From Brevibacterium siliguriense (lineage in GTDB: Bacteria > Actinomycetota > Actinomycetes > Actinomycetales > Brevibacteriaceae), in NCBI RefSeq assembly GCF_900105315.1, contig NZ_LT629766.1:3844001-3908000 (forward strand): DNA of 64,000 bases, written 5' to 3'. The notes under the pieces were generated by a model. The model saw only the letters and a program-made list of their open reading frames with translations, did not search any database and was not told the origin of the DNA. The position numbers and the translations under genes were made by a program. Positions 51,393 through 59,802 of the stretch are shown piece after piece; position 1 is the stretch's first letter, and each line of letters opens with the position of its first letter.

Positions 51393-51428
51393 TTGAATGA
51401 ATGTATAGGATACTGAAAGAACGTTCAA
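51393..51428. promoter_or_regulatory. AT-rich spacer with short dyads (TetR/CoA transferase)
   Basis: TTGAA at 51393 and TTCAA at 51424 form an inverted pair, and GAACGTTC (51419-51426) is a perfect 8-base palindrome. The region is much more AT-rich than the surrounding genes and lies 35-70 bases upstream of the CoA-transferase start. It is a candidate promoter and TetR operator. Confidence 0.4.
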
Positions 51429-51555
51429 TACTATGAAGAGAAATCTTCCCGTTCCGGCACTCGAGCTCAGTTACGAACGCACGAACAAGCGCGAGCGACA
51501 GCCCGGGGAACGGCAACGGGCTGAGAGAATGGCCGCGGACGACAGAGGTGAGGAC

Positions 51556-52194
51556 ATGGATGTGCCGATGAATGCGGAGCGCAGAAGCAGGAACGCCGAC
51601 GCCGGTGTGTCCTCGGCGGTAGATCTCACGAGCCGTGCCCGGATTCGCAATGCCGGTCTCCACCAGTTCGCCACGACTGGATTCGCCGGCACTCCCCTGC
51701 GCGCGATCGCCTCCGAGGCGGGAGTGGCCATCGGCCTGATCTCGCACCACTTCGGCTCGAAGGACGGACTGCGGGCGGCTGTCGAGAGTTGGATCGTCGA
51801 CCAATTCGGCGCAGCGATCACCGAAGCCGATGCCGCAGCTCCGGACTCCGTCGCGGATACCGCCGGGCGCGATGCCGCGGTGGCTCAGATGCTCAAGGCG
51901 AACCCGCTCATCGTCGGCTACCTGCGTCGCGAACTCCTCGAGGACTCCTCTGATCGCACTCTCATCACACGCCTAGCTCGGCTCTCACTGCAGAGCGTGG
52001 ATTCCATGCGCTCGGGAGGCGTCGCCTCTACGGACAGGAGTCGCGTCGATCAGGTCGTCACCGTCATGGTCCGGCAGTTGGGCAGGCTGTTCCTCCAGCC
52101 GCTCGTCGATCAAGTCGTCGACTCATTCCCCGACGAGGAGCGGCCGGTCGCGAAGCCGGAGCTGACGATCTCCGTGCGCACGCCACAGGACTGA
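51556..52194 (+). CDS. TetR-family regulator
   Basis: This is a 212-residue TetR regulator with a helix-turn-helix (FATTGFAGTPLRAIASEAGVAIGLISHHFGSKDGLRAAV). The ATG at 51556 is chosen because AGGTGAGGA precedes it. An in-frame ATG at 51433 would add 41 Arg/Glu-rich residues and cannot be excluded. It diverges from the CoA-transferase gene. The likely ligand is an acyl-CoA or related lipid signal (inference from neighbours). Confidence 0.86.
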   Translation: MDVPMNAERRSRNADAGVSSAVDLTSRARIRNAGLHQFATTGFAGTPLRAIASEAGVAIGLISHHFGSKDGLRAAVESWIVDQFGAAITEADAAAPDSVADTAGRDAAVAQMLKANPLIVGYLRRELLEDSSDRTLITRLARLSLQSVDSMRSGGVASTDRSRVDQVVTVMVRQLGRLFLQPLVDQVVDSFPDEERPVAKPELTISVRTPQD

Positions 52195-52284
52195 CCCGCC
52201 CCTTCGGCGATCTCCACCGACCCTCACCTCGGCGAACCTTGCTTCCGGCCATCCACGGGTTGTGCCGTGCCGCACATTCCCGTA

Positions 52285-52330
52285 GATTCATGACATAGGA
52301 CATCATACGTCTTACGTGTTGGTCCTCGAT
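52285..52330 (+). promoter_or_regulatory. Candidate promoter/operator of the sialic-acid operon
   Basis: The 205-base gap before the symporter gene contains GACATCATACGTC (52299-52311), an imperfect dyad with GAC/GTC ends. Next to it is a TTCATGACATAGGAC stretch that could hold -35/-10 boxes. GntR-type NanR regulators use short GTC/GAC dyads, but no GntR gene is in the window. Low confidence. Confidence 0.35.
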
Positions 52331-52399
52331 GTCAGATGGGACTTCCGCTCGCACTCACGCCCGCGCCGGTCCCCTACGTTATCCACGTGAGGAGGGAGC

Positions 52400-53986
52400 A
52401 TGGACGCTCCGGGACTCGGCGGCCTCAACTGGGCCGTGATCATCATCTATCTCTTGGCCACCCTCGGCATCGGCGTCTGGTTCACCAGACGAGCCAGCGG
52501 TGGAACAGAGGAGTTCTTCAAAGCCAGCGGACGAATCCCGGCCTGGGCGGCCGGCTTCTCCATCTATGCGACGACGCTGTCGGCGATCACCTATATGTCC
52601 ACGCCCGAGCAGGCGTTCCTCACCGACTGGTCGTATGCGGCCGGCAATATCGCGATCTTCGCGATCGTCCCGCTGCTGGTGATCTTCTACATCCCGTTCT
52701 TCCGCAAGCTCGACGTCACAACGGCGTATGAGTACCTCGAAGAGCGCTTCGGCCCGAGCATCCGCGTGCTCGGCTCCGTCCTCTTCGTCCTCTTCCACAT
52801 CGGCCGCGTCGCCATCGTCATCTACCTGCCGACGCTTGCCATCAGCTCTGTCACCGACATCAACCCGGCGCTCGTCGCCGGAGCCGTCGGCGTACTCTCG
52901 GTCGTCTACACCTTCCTCGGCGGCATCGAGGGGGTCATCTGGTCCGATGTCGTTCAGGGCATCATCCTCCTCGTCGGCGCTGCGGTCATCCTCGTCTTCG
53001 GCATCGCAGCCCTCGACGGAGGCCTGGCCACTGTCGTCTCCGACGCCGCGGCCGATGACAAGTTCATCTCCGCCGACAACTGGAAGTTCGGCGGAGCGGC
53101 AGCGGCCATCCCGATCGTCTTCCTCGGTTCGGTGTTCAACAACCTGCACCAGTACACGGCCAGCCAGGACGTCGTCCAGCGCTACCAGACCACGGACTCG
53201 CCGAAGTCGACGGCCCGGTCGCTCATCGTCAACGGCTTCCTCGCCCTGCTGACGATCCCCCTGTTCTACGGAATCGGCACCGTCCTCTACAGCTTCTACC
53301 AGCATTCGGAGGCGCTGCCGGAAGGCTTCAACACCTCCGCACTCGTTCCCTACTTCGCGGTCACCGCGCTGCCTGCCGGCGTCTCGGGACTGCTCATCGC
53401 CGCGATCTTCGCCGCCGCACAGTCGACGATCTCCTCGAGCCTCAACTCGATCTCGGCCTGCGTCACCGTCGACATCCGCGACCGCTTCTTCCCGCCCAAG
53501 GACGGGGTGCCGCGCACCGGGGTCGGGTTCTCCCGCGCCGTCATCGTCATCGTCGGCGCCCTGTCCGTCGGCGTCGCGCTCTACCTCTCGGCGACCGATC
53601 AGGCTCAGACCTGGGATCTGTTCCTCGCGATCACCGGCCTCTTCGGAGTTCCGCTGGCCGGCGTCTTCGCCCTGGGCATCTTCACGAAGCGGGCGAACAC
53701 TTCCGGAGTGCTCGCAGGCCTCCTGCTCGGCGCCGCCCTCGCTTGGGCCGTCCAGGAGAAGGCCGGGCTCACGCCCTTCGCTGTCTCGACCGTCGCATTC
53801 ATCGGCGCCATGGTCTTCGGCTATCTCATCTCCCTGATCACGGGAACGATGCAGCGCGGGCGCAGCGACCACGATGTGCTGCCGCTGACGATCTTCGGAA
53901 AGCGCTCGGCCTACACGCGCCGAGTCCCCACCGAACCGGCCCAAGCGGTCGCCGCCTCGGCCAGCAACAACAAGAACGACAAATAA
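52400..53986 (+). CDS. Sodium:solute symporter (SSS), probable sialic-acid importer
   Basis: This is a 528-residue SSS carrier with 13 helices. The family loop YEYLEERFGPSIRVLGS and the Na+-binding regions (FSIYATTLSAITYMSTPEQAF; AQSTISSSLNSIS) are clear. It is the first gene of a cluster with a DHDPS-type lyase, a ROK kinase and NanE. The SiaT/NanT-type SSS carriers of such clusters import N-acetylneuraminate with Na+. The ATG follows GGAGGGAGC. The cytoplasmic tail is hydrophilic. The cargo is inferred from the neighbours. Confidence 0.87.
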   Translation: MDAPGLGGLNWAVIIIYLLATLGIGVWFTRRASGGTEEFFKASGRIPAWAAGFSIYATTLSAITYMSTPEQAFLTDWSYAAGNIAIFAIVPLLVIFYIPFFRKLDVTTAYEYLEERFGPSIRVLGSVLFVLFHIGRVAIVIYLPTLAISSVTDINPALVAGAVGVLSVVYTFLGGIEGVIWSDVVQGIILLVGAAVILVFGIAALDGGLATVVSDAAADDKFISADNWKFGGAAAAIPIVFLGSVFNNLHQYTASQDVVQRYQTTDSPKSTARSLIVNGFLALLTIPLFYGIGTVLYSFYQHSEALPEGFNTSALVPYFAVTALPAGVSGLLIAAIFAAAQSTISSSLNSISACVTVDIRDRFFPPKDGVPRTGVGFSRAVIVIVGALSVGVALYLSATDQAQTWDLFLAITGLFGVPLAGVFALGIFTKRANTSGVLAGLLLGAALAWAVQEKAGLTPFAVSTVAFIGAMVFGYLISLITGTMQRGRSDHDVLPLTIFGKRSAYTRRVPTEPAQAVAASASNNKNDK

Positions 53987-53999
53987 GAAGGACACGACC

Positions 54000-54917
54000 A
54001 TGACTGATTTCCACGGCATCATTCCCCCGCTGCTGACCCCGCGCACCGCGGACGGTGAGATCGACCGGGCCGGGCTCGCCGCCCTCGTCGACCACCTCGT
54101 CGCCGGCGGGGTGCACGGAATCTTCGTGCTCGGGTCCTCCGGCGAGGTCCCGTACCTGACGAACGCCGAGCGTGACCTCGTCCTCTCCACCGCGATCGAG
54201 GCGGCCGCCGGGCGAGTGCCCGTGCTCGTGGGCGTCAGCGAACAGACGACGGCGCGGGTCCTCGAGGAGGCCGACCGCCTGCTGGCCATCGGCGGTGACG
54301 CAGTCGTGGTCACCACGCCGTTCTATGCGCTCTCCGACTCCGCCGAGGTGGAGCGCCACTTCCGTGCGATCGCCGCACATGTCAGCGTGCCCGTGTTCGC
54401 CTACGACGTGCCCGTGCGCACGCATATGAAGATGCCTTTCGACGTCCTCGTCCGCCTCGCCGAGGAGGGCGTCATCGCCGGAGTCAAGGATTCCTCGGGC
54501 GATGACGTGGGCTTCCGCCGTCTGCTGCTCGCGACGAAGCATCTGCCGGACTTCGCCGTATTCACCGGCCACGAGGTGGTCACCGACGGTGCGATGCTCG
54601 GCGGAGCGGCGGGCATCGTCCCTGGCCTCGGCAACGTCGACCCCGCCGGATATGTGCGCATCTATGATGCGGCGAAGGCCGGCGACTGGCGGGCCGCAGC
54701 TGCCGAGCAGGACCGCGTGGCAGCCCTGTTCGACATCACGGGAGCCGCGACCTCGGGCCGCGTATCCGCGGGTGCGGCCGGGCTCGGCGGATTCAAGACC
54801 GCCCTGCAGCTCATGGGCGTCATCGGCTCGAACCGGATGGCCGAGCCGATGGAGGCGCTCAATGCCGCAGAGGCCGAGCGCGTCCGCGAAATCGTCGCCG
54901 CCGCAGGACTGCTGTGA
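54000..54917 (+). CDS. nanA: Dihydrodipicolinate synthase-family lyase, probable N-acetylneuraminate lyase
   Basis: This is a 305-residue class I aldolase of the DHDPS/NAL family. The Schiff-base lysine is Lys163 (GVKDSSGD), the catalytic Tyr is Tyr135 (FAYDVPVR), and the pyruvate loop is GSSGE at 45-49. The family contains DapA, NanA, KDG aldolases and others; the NanE and ROK neighbours point to NanA, which splits sialic acid into ManNAc and pyruvate. It follows the symporter by 13 bases and overlaps the ROK gene by 4 (GTGA). Confidence 0.83.
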   Translation: MTDFHGIIPPLLTPRTADGEIDRAGLAALVDHLVAGGVHGIFVLGSSGEVPYLTNAERDLVLSTAIEAAAGRVPVLVGVSEQTTARVLEEADRLLAIGGDAVVVTTPFYALSDSAEVERHFRAIAAHVSVPVFAYDVPVRTHMKMPFDVLVRLAEEGVIAGVKDSSGDDVGFRRLLLATKHLPDFAVFTGHEVVTDGAMLGGAAGIVPGLGNVDPAGYVRIYDAAKAGDWRAAAAEQDRVAALFDITGAATSGRVSAGAAGLGGFKTALQLMGVIGSNRMAEPMEALNAAEAERVREIVAAAGLL

Positions 54918-55945
54918 CCCAGCCCGCCACCGTCGCCGTCGATGTCGGAGGCACGAAGATCCGTGCCGGTTCCGTCATCGACGGTGTCCTTGCGCATGTG
55001 CGCAGCGCTCCGACGCCCGCGACCGCAGGTGCCCGGGCGGTTCTCGACACCATCGCCGAGGTGGCCGCCGCCGTCATCGCGGAGTCGTCGGGTTCGCGTG
55101 GCGCGGAGTCCCTTGCCGAGTCCGAGTGGCGGATCGGCATCGGAGCGGCCGGGGTCATCGATCCCGAGACGTGCACCGTGGTCTCGGCGACGGATTCCCT
55201 GCCCGGGTGGGCCGGAACCGAACTGGCCTCCGAGCTCTCGGCGCGCACCGACCTTCCCGTGCGCGCGGTCAATGATGTGCACGCGCATGCCCTCGGCGAG
55301 GCGGTAACCGGAGCCTCCCGCGGCGCTCGGAGCTCTTTGCTCGTCGCCGCGGGTACCGGCATCGGCGGCGGGTTCATCACGAACGGACACCTGCTGACCG
55401 GCAGGAATTCAGCAGCTGGACACATCGGGCACGTGCCCTCGGCGGCCGCGGCCCGACTCGACTGCCCGTGCGGCGGCACCGGCCATGTCGAGGCCATCGC
55501 CTCGGGCCCTGCCATCCTCAATACCTACCAACGACTGGTCCACGGAGACGACTCCCCCGCCTCGGCTCCCACCTCGGCGCCGAACTCACGGTCCGGTCGC
55601 GATGGGACAGCGCCGATCCCGGCGAACACGCGAGAATTGGCGGCAGCCGCCTCGGCGGGGGATGCTTTGGCGGTTCGCGCCTTCGAAACGGGGGCACGCG
55701 CGCTCGGATCGGCACTCGGCGGGATCGTCAACGTCCTCTCCCCCGAGGTCATCGTCGTCGGCGGCGGTCTCGCCGAGATGGACGAAACCTGGTGGACGCC
55801 CCTGCGTGCAGCCTTCGCGGCCGAACTCATCCCCGCCGCCTCCGGAACCCCTCTGGTGAAGGCAGAATTGGGGCAGGACGCCGCACTCATCGGCGCCGCC
55901 AGCCTGTGGAACGGCGAGCACAGCCAGAAGAAGGAGACTCACTGA
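54914..55945 (+). CDS. nanK: ROK-family sugar kinase, probable N-acetylmannosamine kinase
   Basis: This is a 343-residue ROK kinase. The ATP loop is DVGGTK (10-15), the catalytic Asp is Asp121 in VNDVHA, and the ROK zinc motif reads CPCGGTGHVE (184-193). In that motif the usual third Cys is His, a known variant. A ~25-residue Ala/Ser/Pro-rich insert interrupts the C-terminal half (about 215-240). It would phosphorylate ManNAc for NanE. The GTG start overlaps the lyase gene and its TGA overlaps the nanE ATG by one base. Confidence 0.85.
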   Translation: MTQPATVAVDVGGTKIRAGSVIDGVLAHVRSAPTPATAGARAVLDTIAEVAAAVIAESSGSRGAESLAESEWRIGIGAAGVIDPETCTVVSATDSLPGWAGTELASELSARTDLPVRAVNDVHAHALGEAVTGASRGARSSLLVAAGTGIGGGFITNGHLLTGRNSAAGHIGHVPSAAAARLDCPCGGTGHVEAIASGPAILNTYQRLVHGDDSPASAPTSAPNSRSGRDGTAPIPANTRELAAAASAGDALAVRAFETGARALGSALGGIVNVLSPEVIVVGGGLAEMDETWWTPLRAAFAAELIPAASGTPLVKAELGQDAALIGAASLWNGEHSQKKETH

Positions 55946-56631
55946 TGCTGTCGAAGACCGAGATCCTCGATACGCTGCGCGGACGGCTCATCGTCTCGGC
56001 GCAGGCTTATCCGGGCGAGCCGATGCGCGATCCGAACACGATGGCTCAGGTGGCGGCCTCGGCGGTCATCGGAGGAGCGGCGGCCGTGCGGGTGCAGGGT
56101 CTCGGCGATATCCAGGCGACCCGATCGGCGGTCGAGGTCCCGGTCATCGGGCTGTGGAAGGACGGCAGGGACGGGGTCGTCATCACGCCGACCTTCCAGC
56201 ATGCCTATGCCGTGGCGCTGGCCGGATCTCACATCGTCGCCCTCGACGGGACACGGCGGAATAGACCCGACGGATTGAGCCTGGTCGAGACGGTCAAACG
56301 CCTCCACGAACAGACGAACGCCCTGGTCATGGCCGATTGCGGCAGCCTTGACGACGCGAAGGCCGCGGCAGATGCCGGGGCGGACATCGTCGGCACGACC
56401 CTGGCCGGATACTCGGGCGAACGGGAGAAGACCGACGGCCCCGACCTCGAACTCATCGGTGCCATCCGCGCGGCCGAGCTGCCTGCGATGCTCGTCGCCG
56501 AGGGCCGCATCCACACCCCCGCCCACGCCGCCGCAGCCCGCGAAGCCGGCGCCGACTCCGTGGTCGTGGGCACCGCGATCACGCATCCCGCGACGATCAC
56601 CTCATGGTTCACCGAGGCGGTCGAGGGCTAG
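55945..56631 (+). CDS. nanE: N-acetylmannosamine-6-phosphate 2-epimerase
   Basis: This is a 228-residue TIM-barrel NanE with VSAQAYPGEPMRDP at the N terminus and ADAGADIVGTTLAGYSG and AEGRIHTPAHAAAAREAGADSVVVGTAITHP as family marks. It converts ManNAc-6-P to GlcNAc-6-P. The ATG at 55945 follows AAGGAG. It is the last gene of the four-gene cluster. The next steps (NagA and NagB) are not in the window and must be elsewhere. A short hairpin follows, shared with the convergent dehydrogenase gene. Confidence 0.92.
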   Translation: MLSKTEILDTLRGRLIVSAQAYPGEPMRDPNTMAQVAASAVIGGAAAVRVQGLGDIQATRSAVEVPVIGLWKDGRDGVVITPTFQHAYAVALAGSHIVALDGTRRNRPDGLSLVETVKRLHEQTNALVMADCGSLDDAKAAADAGADIVGTTLAGYSGEREKTDGPDLELIGAIRAAELPAMLVAEGRIHTPAHAAAAREAGADSVVVGTAITHPATITSWFTEAVEG

Positions 56632-56634
56632 CGC

Positions 56635-56651
56635 AGCGGAACGAGTCCGCT
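56635..56651. terminator. Compact bidirectional hairpin between nanE and dmlA-like gene
   Basis: AGCGGA-ACGAG-TCCGCT forms a 6-base stem with a 5-base loop in a 19-base gap between convergent stop codons. It is the only termination signal available to either gene nearby, though weak. Confidence 0.5.
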
Positions 56652-57715
56652 CAGTTCAGCGCCTCGATGACTGCGCGTCCGAGGGTCTCTGTGTTTCCGG
56701 TGCCGCCGACGTCCGGGGTGAGGACCGCTGTATCGGCGGCGCGGAGGACTGATTCGATTGCGGCCTCGATTTCCTTCCCACAGTCTTCGGCGCCGAGGTG
56801 ATCGAGCATCATCGCCCCAGACCAGATCTGGCCGATGGGGTTGGCGATTCCCTGTCCGGCGATATCGGGGGCCGAACCGTGGACGGGTTCGAAGAGACTG
56901 GGGAACTCACCAGTCGGGTTGATGTTCGCGCTCGGCGCCACGCCGATGGTGCCGGTGCAGGCAGGCCCCAGGTCCGAGAGGATGTCTCCGAACAGGTTCG
57001 AGGCCACCACCACGTCGAACCACTCGGGGTGCTGGACGAAGTGCGCGGTGAGGATGTCAATGTGGAATTGGTCCGTCTCGACTTCGGGGTGGCGAACTGC
57101 CGCGGCACTGAATCTCCTATCCCAATAGGGCATCGTGATCGATATGCCGTTGCTCTTGGTCGCGGACGTCACTTTCCTTCTGCGCTTCATCGCCTGGTCG
57201 AAAGCGTATTCCATGACCCGATCCACTCCGACCCGGGTCATGACGGTCTCCTGCATGGCGAACTCACGCTGCGTGCCTTCGAACATGATGCCGCCCGAAT
57301 TCGAGTACTCCCCTTCGGTGTTCTCCCGCACCACGAGGAAGTCGACGTCCCCGGGGCCTTTGTCGCGCAGAGGCGAAGTGATGCCGGGCAGAATTCTGCA
57401 GGGGCGCAGATTGACGTATTGGTCGAAATGGCGCCGAAACTGCAGGAGGCTGCCCCAGAGCGAGACGTGGTCGGGGACGACAGCCGGACAGCCCACCGCC
57501 CCGAAGAGAATCGCATCATAAGAGCCGAGCACGGTCTTCCAGTCTTCGGGCAGCATCCGCCCATGTTCCTGGTAGTACTCGGCGCTGGCGAAATCGAAAT
57601 GGTCGAATTCGACGTCGAGTCCGTGTCGGCGTGCAGCGACGTCGACGGCCTGCACGCCGAAGGGCATGACTTCCTTGCCGATTCCGTCGCCGGGGATGAC
57701 TGCAATAGTCGGCAT
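56651..57715 (-). CDS. Tartrate/D-malate dehydrogenase (IPMDH-like)
   Basis: This is a 354-residue beta-decarboxylating dehydrogenase. VVRENTEGEYS and VVASNLFGDILSDLGPACTG mark the tartrate dehydrogenase/D-malate (TtuC/DmlA) subgroup, and PGDGIGKEVMP opens the NAD+ fold. It oxidises D-malate, tartrate or 3-isopropylmalate using NAD+ and Mn2+. The ATG at 57715 follows GGAGGAG. It diverges from a LysR gene across a perfect dyad, the same layout as dmlA/dmlR in Escherichia coli. D-malate use is therefore the best guess. Confidence 0.88.
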   Translation of the reverse strand: MPTIAVIPGDGIGKEVMPFGVQAVDVAARRHGLDVEFDHFDFASAEYYQEHGRMLPEDWKTVLGSYDAILFGAVGCPAVVPDHVSLWGSLLQFRRHFDQYVNLRPCRILPGITSPLRDKGPGDVDFLVVRENTEGEYSNSGGIMFEGTQREFAMQETVMTRVGVDRVMEYAFDQAMKRRRKVTSATKSNGISITMPYWDRRFSAAAVRHPEVETDQFHIDILTAHFVQHPEWFDVVVASNLFGDILSDLGPACTGTIGVAPSANINPTGEFPSLFEPVHGSAPDIAGQGIANPIGQIWSGAMMLDHLGAEDCGKEIEAAIESVLRAADTAVLTPDVGGTGNTETLGRAVIEALN

Positions 57716-57784
57716 CTGTTCTCCTCCGGAGTTCGTGGGTTTCGAAATGAAATCTAACAGCACTGACGATCCGTGCGACCTCCA

Positions 57785-57811
57785 TTCTGGTCAACCCGTC
57801 TTTGACCAGAA
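57785..57811. promoter_or_regulatory. LysR-type dyad between dmlA-like and LysR genes
   Basis: TTCTGGTCAA and TTGACCAGAA are perfect 10-base arms separated by 7 bases, 41 bases before the LysR start and 69 bases before the dehydrogenase start. The size and place are those of a LysR recognition site controlling both genes. Confidence 0.82.
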
Positions 57812-57852
57812 CGCAAAGTTCGATGACCGGTGCCGACGTCATCGGTCCTAGA

Positions 57853-58782
57853 ATGGACACCGTGAGAATCGACGATTTCCACTTCTTCGCAACGATCGGT
57901 GAGGAGATGAACCTGACCGCAGCGGCCAGGTCGATGGGAATGTCCGTCTCTGCGGTGAGCCGACGACTCACCGATCTCGAGAACCGCCTCGGCGTCCGAC
58001 TGATCCACAGGACATCCCGGCAGATGGTCATGACCGCTGAGGGTCTGCTCTTCCTCGAGGGGTCACGGCGCATCGTCCACGAGGCGGAGGTGCTGAGAGC
58101 CGATGTCGCCAACAGCGTCGACAGTGAGCGCGGCACTCTGGTCATCTGCGGCACTCTCGGTTTCGGTCGCACTCACCTGTCGGAACTCGTTGCCGACTTC
58201 CACCGGGCGCATCCGAACATCGAGGTCCATCTCGAACTGTCAGCCGATCCCTTCGACCTCGAGAACTCCCGCTTCGACATGCTCGTCGGTGTCGGCGCGG
58301 CCAAGGATTCCCAGCTGGTGTACCGCCGCCTGCTGCGCAATCGTCGAGTCCTGTGCGCCTCCCCCGACTATCTCGAGCGCAGAGGCGCACCGCACTCGAT
58401 CCACGAGCTGCGTGACCACGACTGCCTCATCCTCAGCGAACACGAACCGGACTTCAACCTGTGGAAGTTCGAGCTCGACGGCGTTATCACTCCGATCCGC
58501 GTGCGCGGTCCTCTCCGCTGCAATGATGGGGACACTGTGACCAGATGGGCGGTACAGGGGCACGGGATCGCGATGCGTTCAGTGTGGAACGTCCGCCCCT
58601 ACCTGGAGACAGGTCAGTTGGTCCCGGTCCTCGCCGACGTCCCGACCATCCGTTCGGACATCTACCTCGCCTTTCCCAATACCGAGCTCTATCCGCTCAG
58701 GGCGCAGCGTTTCACCGAATTCCTGCAGCGTGAGATCCCGAAGCGTGTCAAATCTCCAGACGACTTCTTCGGATTCTCCTGA
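57853..58782 (+). CDS. LysR-family regulator (DmlR-like)
   Basis: This is a 309-residue LysR protein. The winged helix-turn-helix is at 1-60 (LTAAARSMGMSVSAVSRRLTDLENRLGVRLIHRTSR), followed by a substrate domain of two lobes (ICGTLGFGRTHLSELVADF and AVQGHGIAMRS). The ATG at 57853 begins the conserved domain; an upstream in-frame start adds a weak 17-residue extension. It diverges from the tartrate/D-malate dehydrogenase gene and probably activates it with the substrate as inducer. Confidence 0.9.
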   Translation: MDTVRIDDFHFFATIGEEMNLTAAARSMGMSVSAVSRRLTDLENRLGVRLIHRTSRQMVMTAEGLLFLEGSRRIVHEAEVLRADVANSVDSERGTLVICGTLGFGRTHLSELVADFHRAHPNIEVHLELSADPFDLENSRFDMLVGVGAAKDSQLVYRRLLRNRRVLCASPDYLERRGAPHSIHELRDHDCLILSEHEPDFNLWKFELDGVITPIRVRGPLRCNDGDTVTRWAVQGHGIAMRSVWNVRPYLETGQLVPVLADVPTIRSDIYLAFPNTELYPLRAQRFTEFLQREIPKRVKSPDDFFGFS

Positions 58783-58787
58783 TCACC

Positions 58788-58808
58788 CTCCGATCGAATC
58801 CGTCGGAG
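58788..58808. terminator. Short hairpin between LysR and dipeptide ABC genes
   Basis: CTCCGA and TCGGAG form a 6-base stem with a 9-base loop between convergent stop codons (LysR ends at 58782, the ATPase at 58828). Confidence 0.4.
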
Positions 58809-58827
58809 CACTCACACTCGGACATGC

Positions 58828-59802
58828 TCACACCTCTGGGTGGTGGCAGGCAGCCGTCGTTCCATTGTTGCGCAGCTGACCGATGGGCACCTCGACGGCG
58901 CATACCTCGGTGGCCTTCCAGCAGCGAGTCCGGAATGGGCATCCCGATGGCGGGTCAAGGGGGCTGGGGATGTCCCCGCTGAGCGTGATGCGCTCTCGAC
59001 CACGCTCCAATCGCGGATCCGGGATCGGCACCGCCGAGAGCAGCGCCTTCGTGTAGGGGTGAGCGGGAGATTCGAAGAGCTGCTCAGTCGGGCCCGATTC
59101 GACGATCGTGCCCAGGTACATCACCACCACCTGATCGCAGAGGTAACGCACGACCGAGAGATCATGGGCGATGAAGACATAGGTCAGCCCCAACTCACGC
59201 TGGATGTCTGCCAGCCGGTTGAGCACGCCCGCTTGCACACTGACGTCGAGTGCACTGACCGGCTCGTCGAGCACGATCACCTCCGGCTCCACGGCGAGCG
59301 CGCGGGCGATGCCGATCCGCTGCCTCTGCCCACCGGAGAACTGATGCGGGTATCGCTGGGCGTACTCAGGTCGCAGGCCGACCATGTCGAGGAGCTCACT
59401 CACCCGCGCGGGCCGACGGCCCGCCGCCAATCCGTGGATCTCCATCGCCTCGGTCAGCGCACTGCCGATCGTCAGCCGCGGATTGAGCGAGGCGAAAGGA
59501 TCCTGGAAGACCATCTGCACCTTCCTGCGCACGGTTCTGAGTTCATCCCCGCGAACATCCTCGATCGGATTGCCGCCGAGGCGGATGCTGCCGGAGTCGA
59601 TGCCGTGCAGGCGCACGATCGAGCGCCCCAAGGTGCTCTTTCCGCTGCCGGACTCGCCGACGATGCCCAGAGACGTCCCCGCGGGGACGTCGAGGCTGAC
59701 ACCGGACACGGCGTGGACGGTTCCGGTCCGCCGCCGGAACAGTCCGGATCTCACAGGGAACGTCTTGACGACCTCGTCGACTTCGAGGCTGGTGGACATC
59801 AT
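58828..59802 (-). CDS. Dipeptide/oligopeptide ABC ATPase, OppF/DppF type
   Basis: This is a 324-residue ATPase with Walker A (GESGSGKST) at 49-57, QFSGGQRQR signature, VIVLDEPVSALD (Walker B) and the AHDLSVVRYLCDQV switch region. The C-terminal oligopeptide extension has Cys residues (GCPFRTRCWKATEVC) that bind an iron-sulfur cluster in DppD/DppF types. It is the last gene of a five-gene operon (substrate protein, permeases B and C, ATPases D and F). Its start overlaps the D subunit stop by 4 bases. The cargo may be peptides, nickel or another solute. Confidence 0.92.
   Translation of the reverse strand: MMSTSLEVDEVVKTFPVRSGLFRRRTGTVHAVSGVSLDVPAGTSLGIVGESGSGKSTLGRSIVRLHGIDSGSIRLGGNPIEDVRGDELRTVRRKVQMVFQDPFASLNPRLTIGSALTEAMEIHGLAAGRRPARVSELLDMVGLRPEYAQRYPHQFSGGQRQRIGIARALAVEPEVIVLDEPVSALDVSVQAGVLNRLADIQRELGLTYVFIAHDLSVVRYLCDQVVVMYLGTIVESGPTEQLFESPAHPYTKALLSAVPIPDPRLERGRERITLSGDIPSPLDPPSGCPFRTRCWKATEVCAVEVPIGQLRNNGTTAACHHPEV

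Noticed and set aside
52379-54316. Long minus-strand open frame opposite the symporter and lyase genes
   Set aside because: It is Asp/Glu/Arg/Gly-rich, has no recognisable domain and mirrors codon bias of the plus-strand genes, which show clear family motifs.
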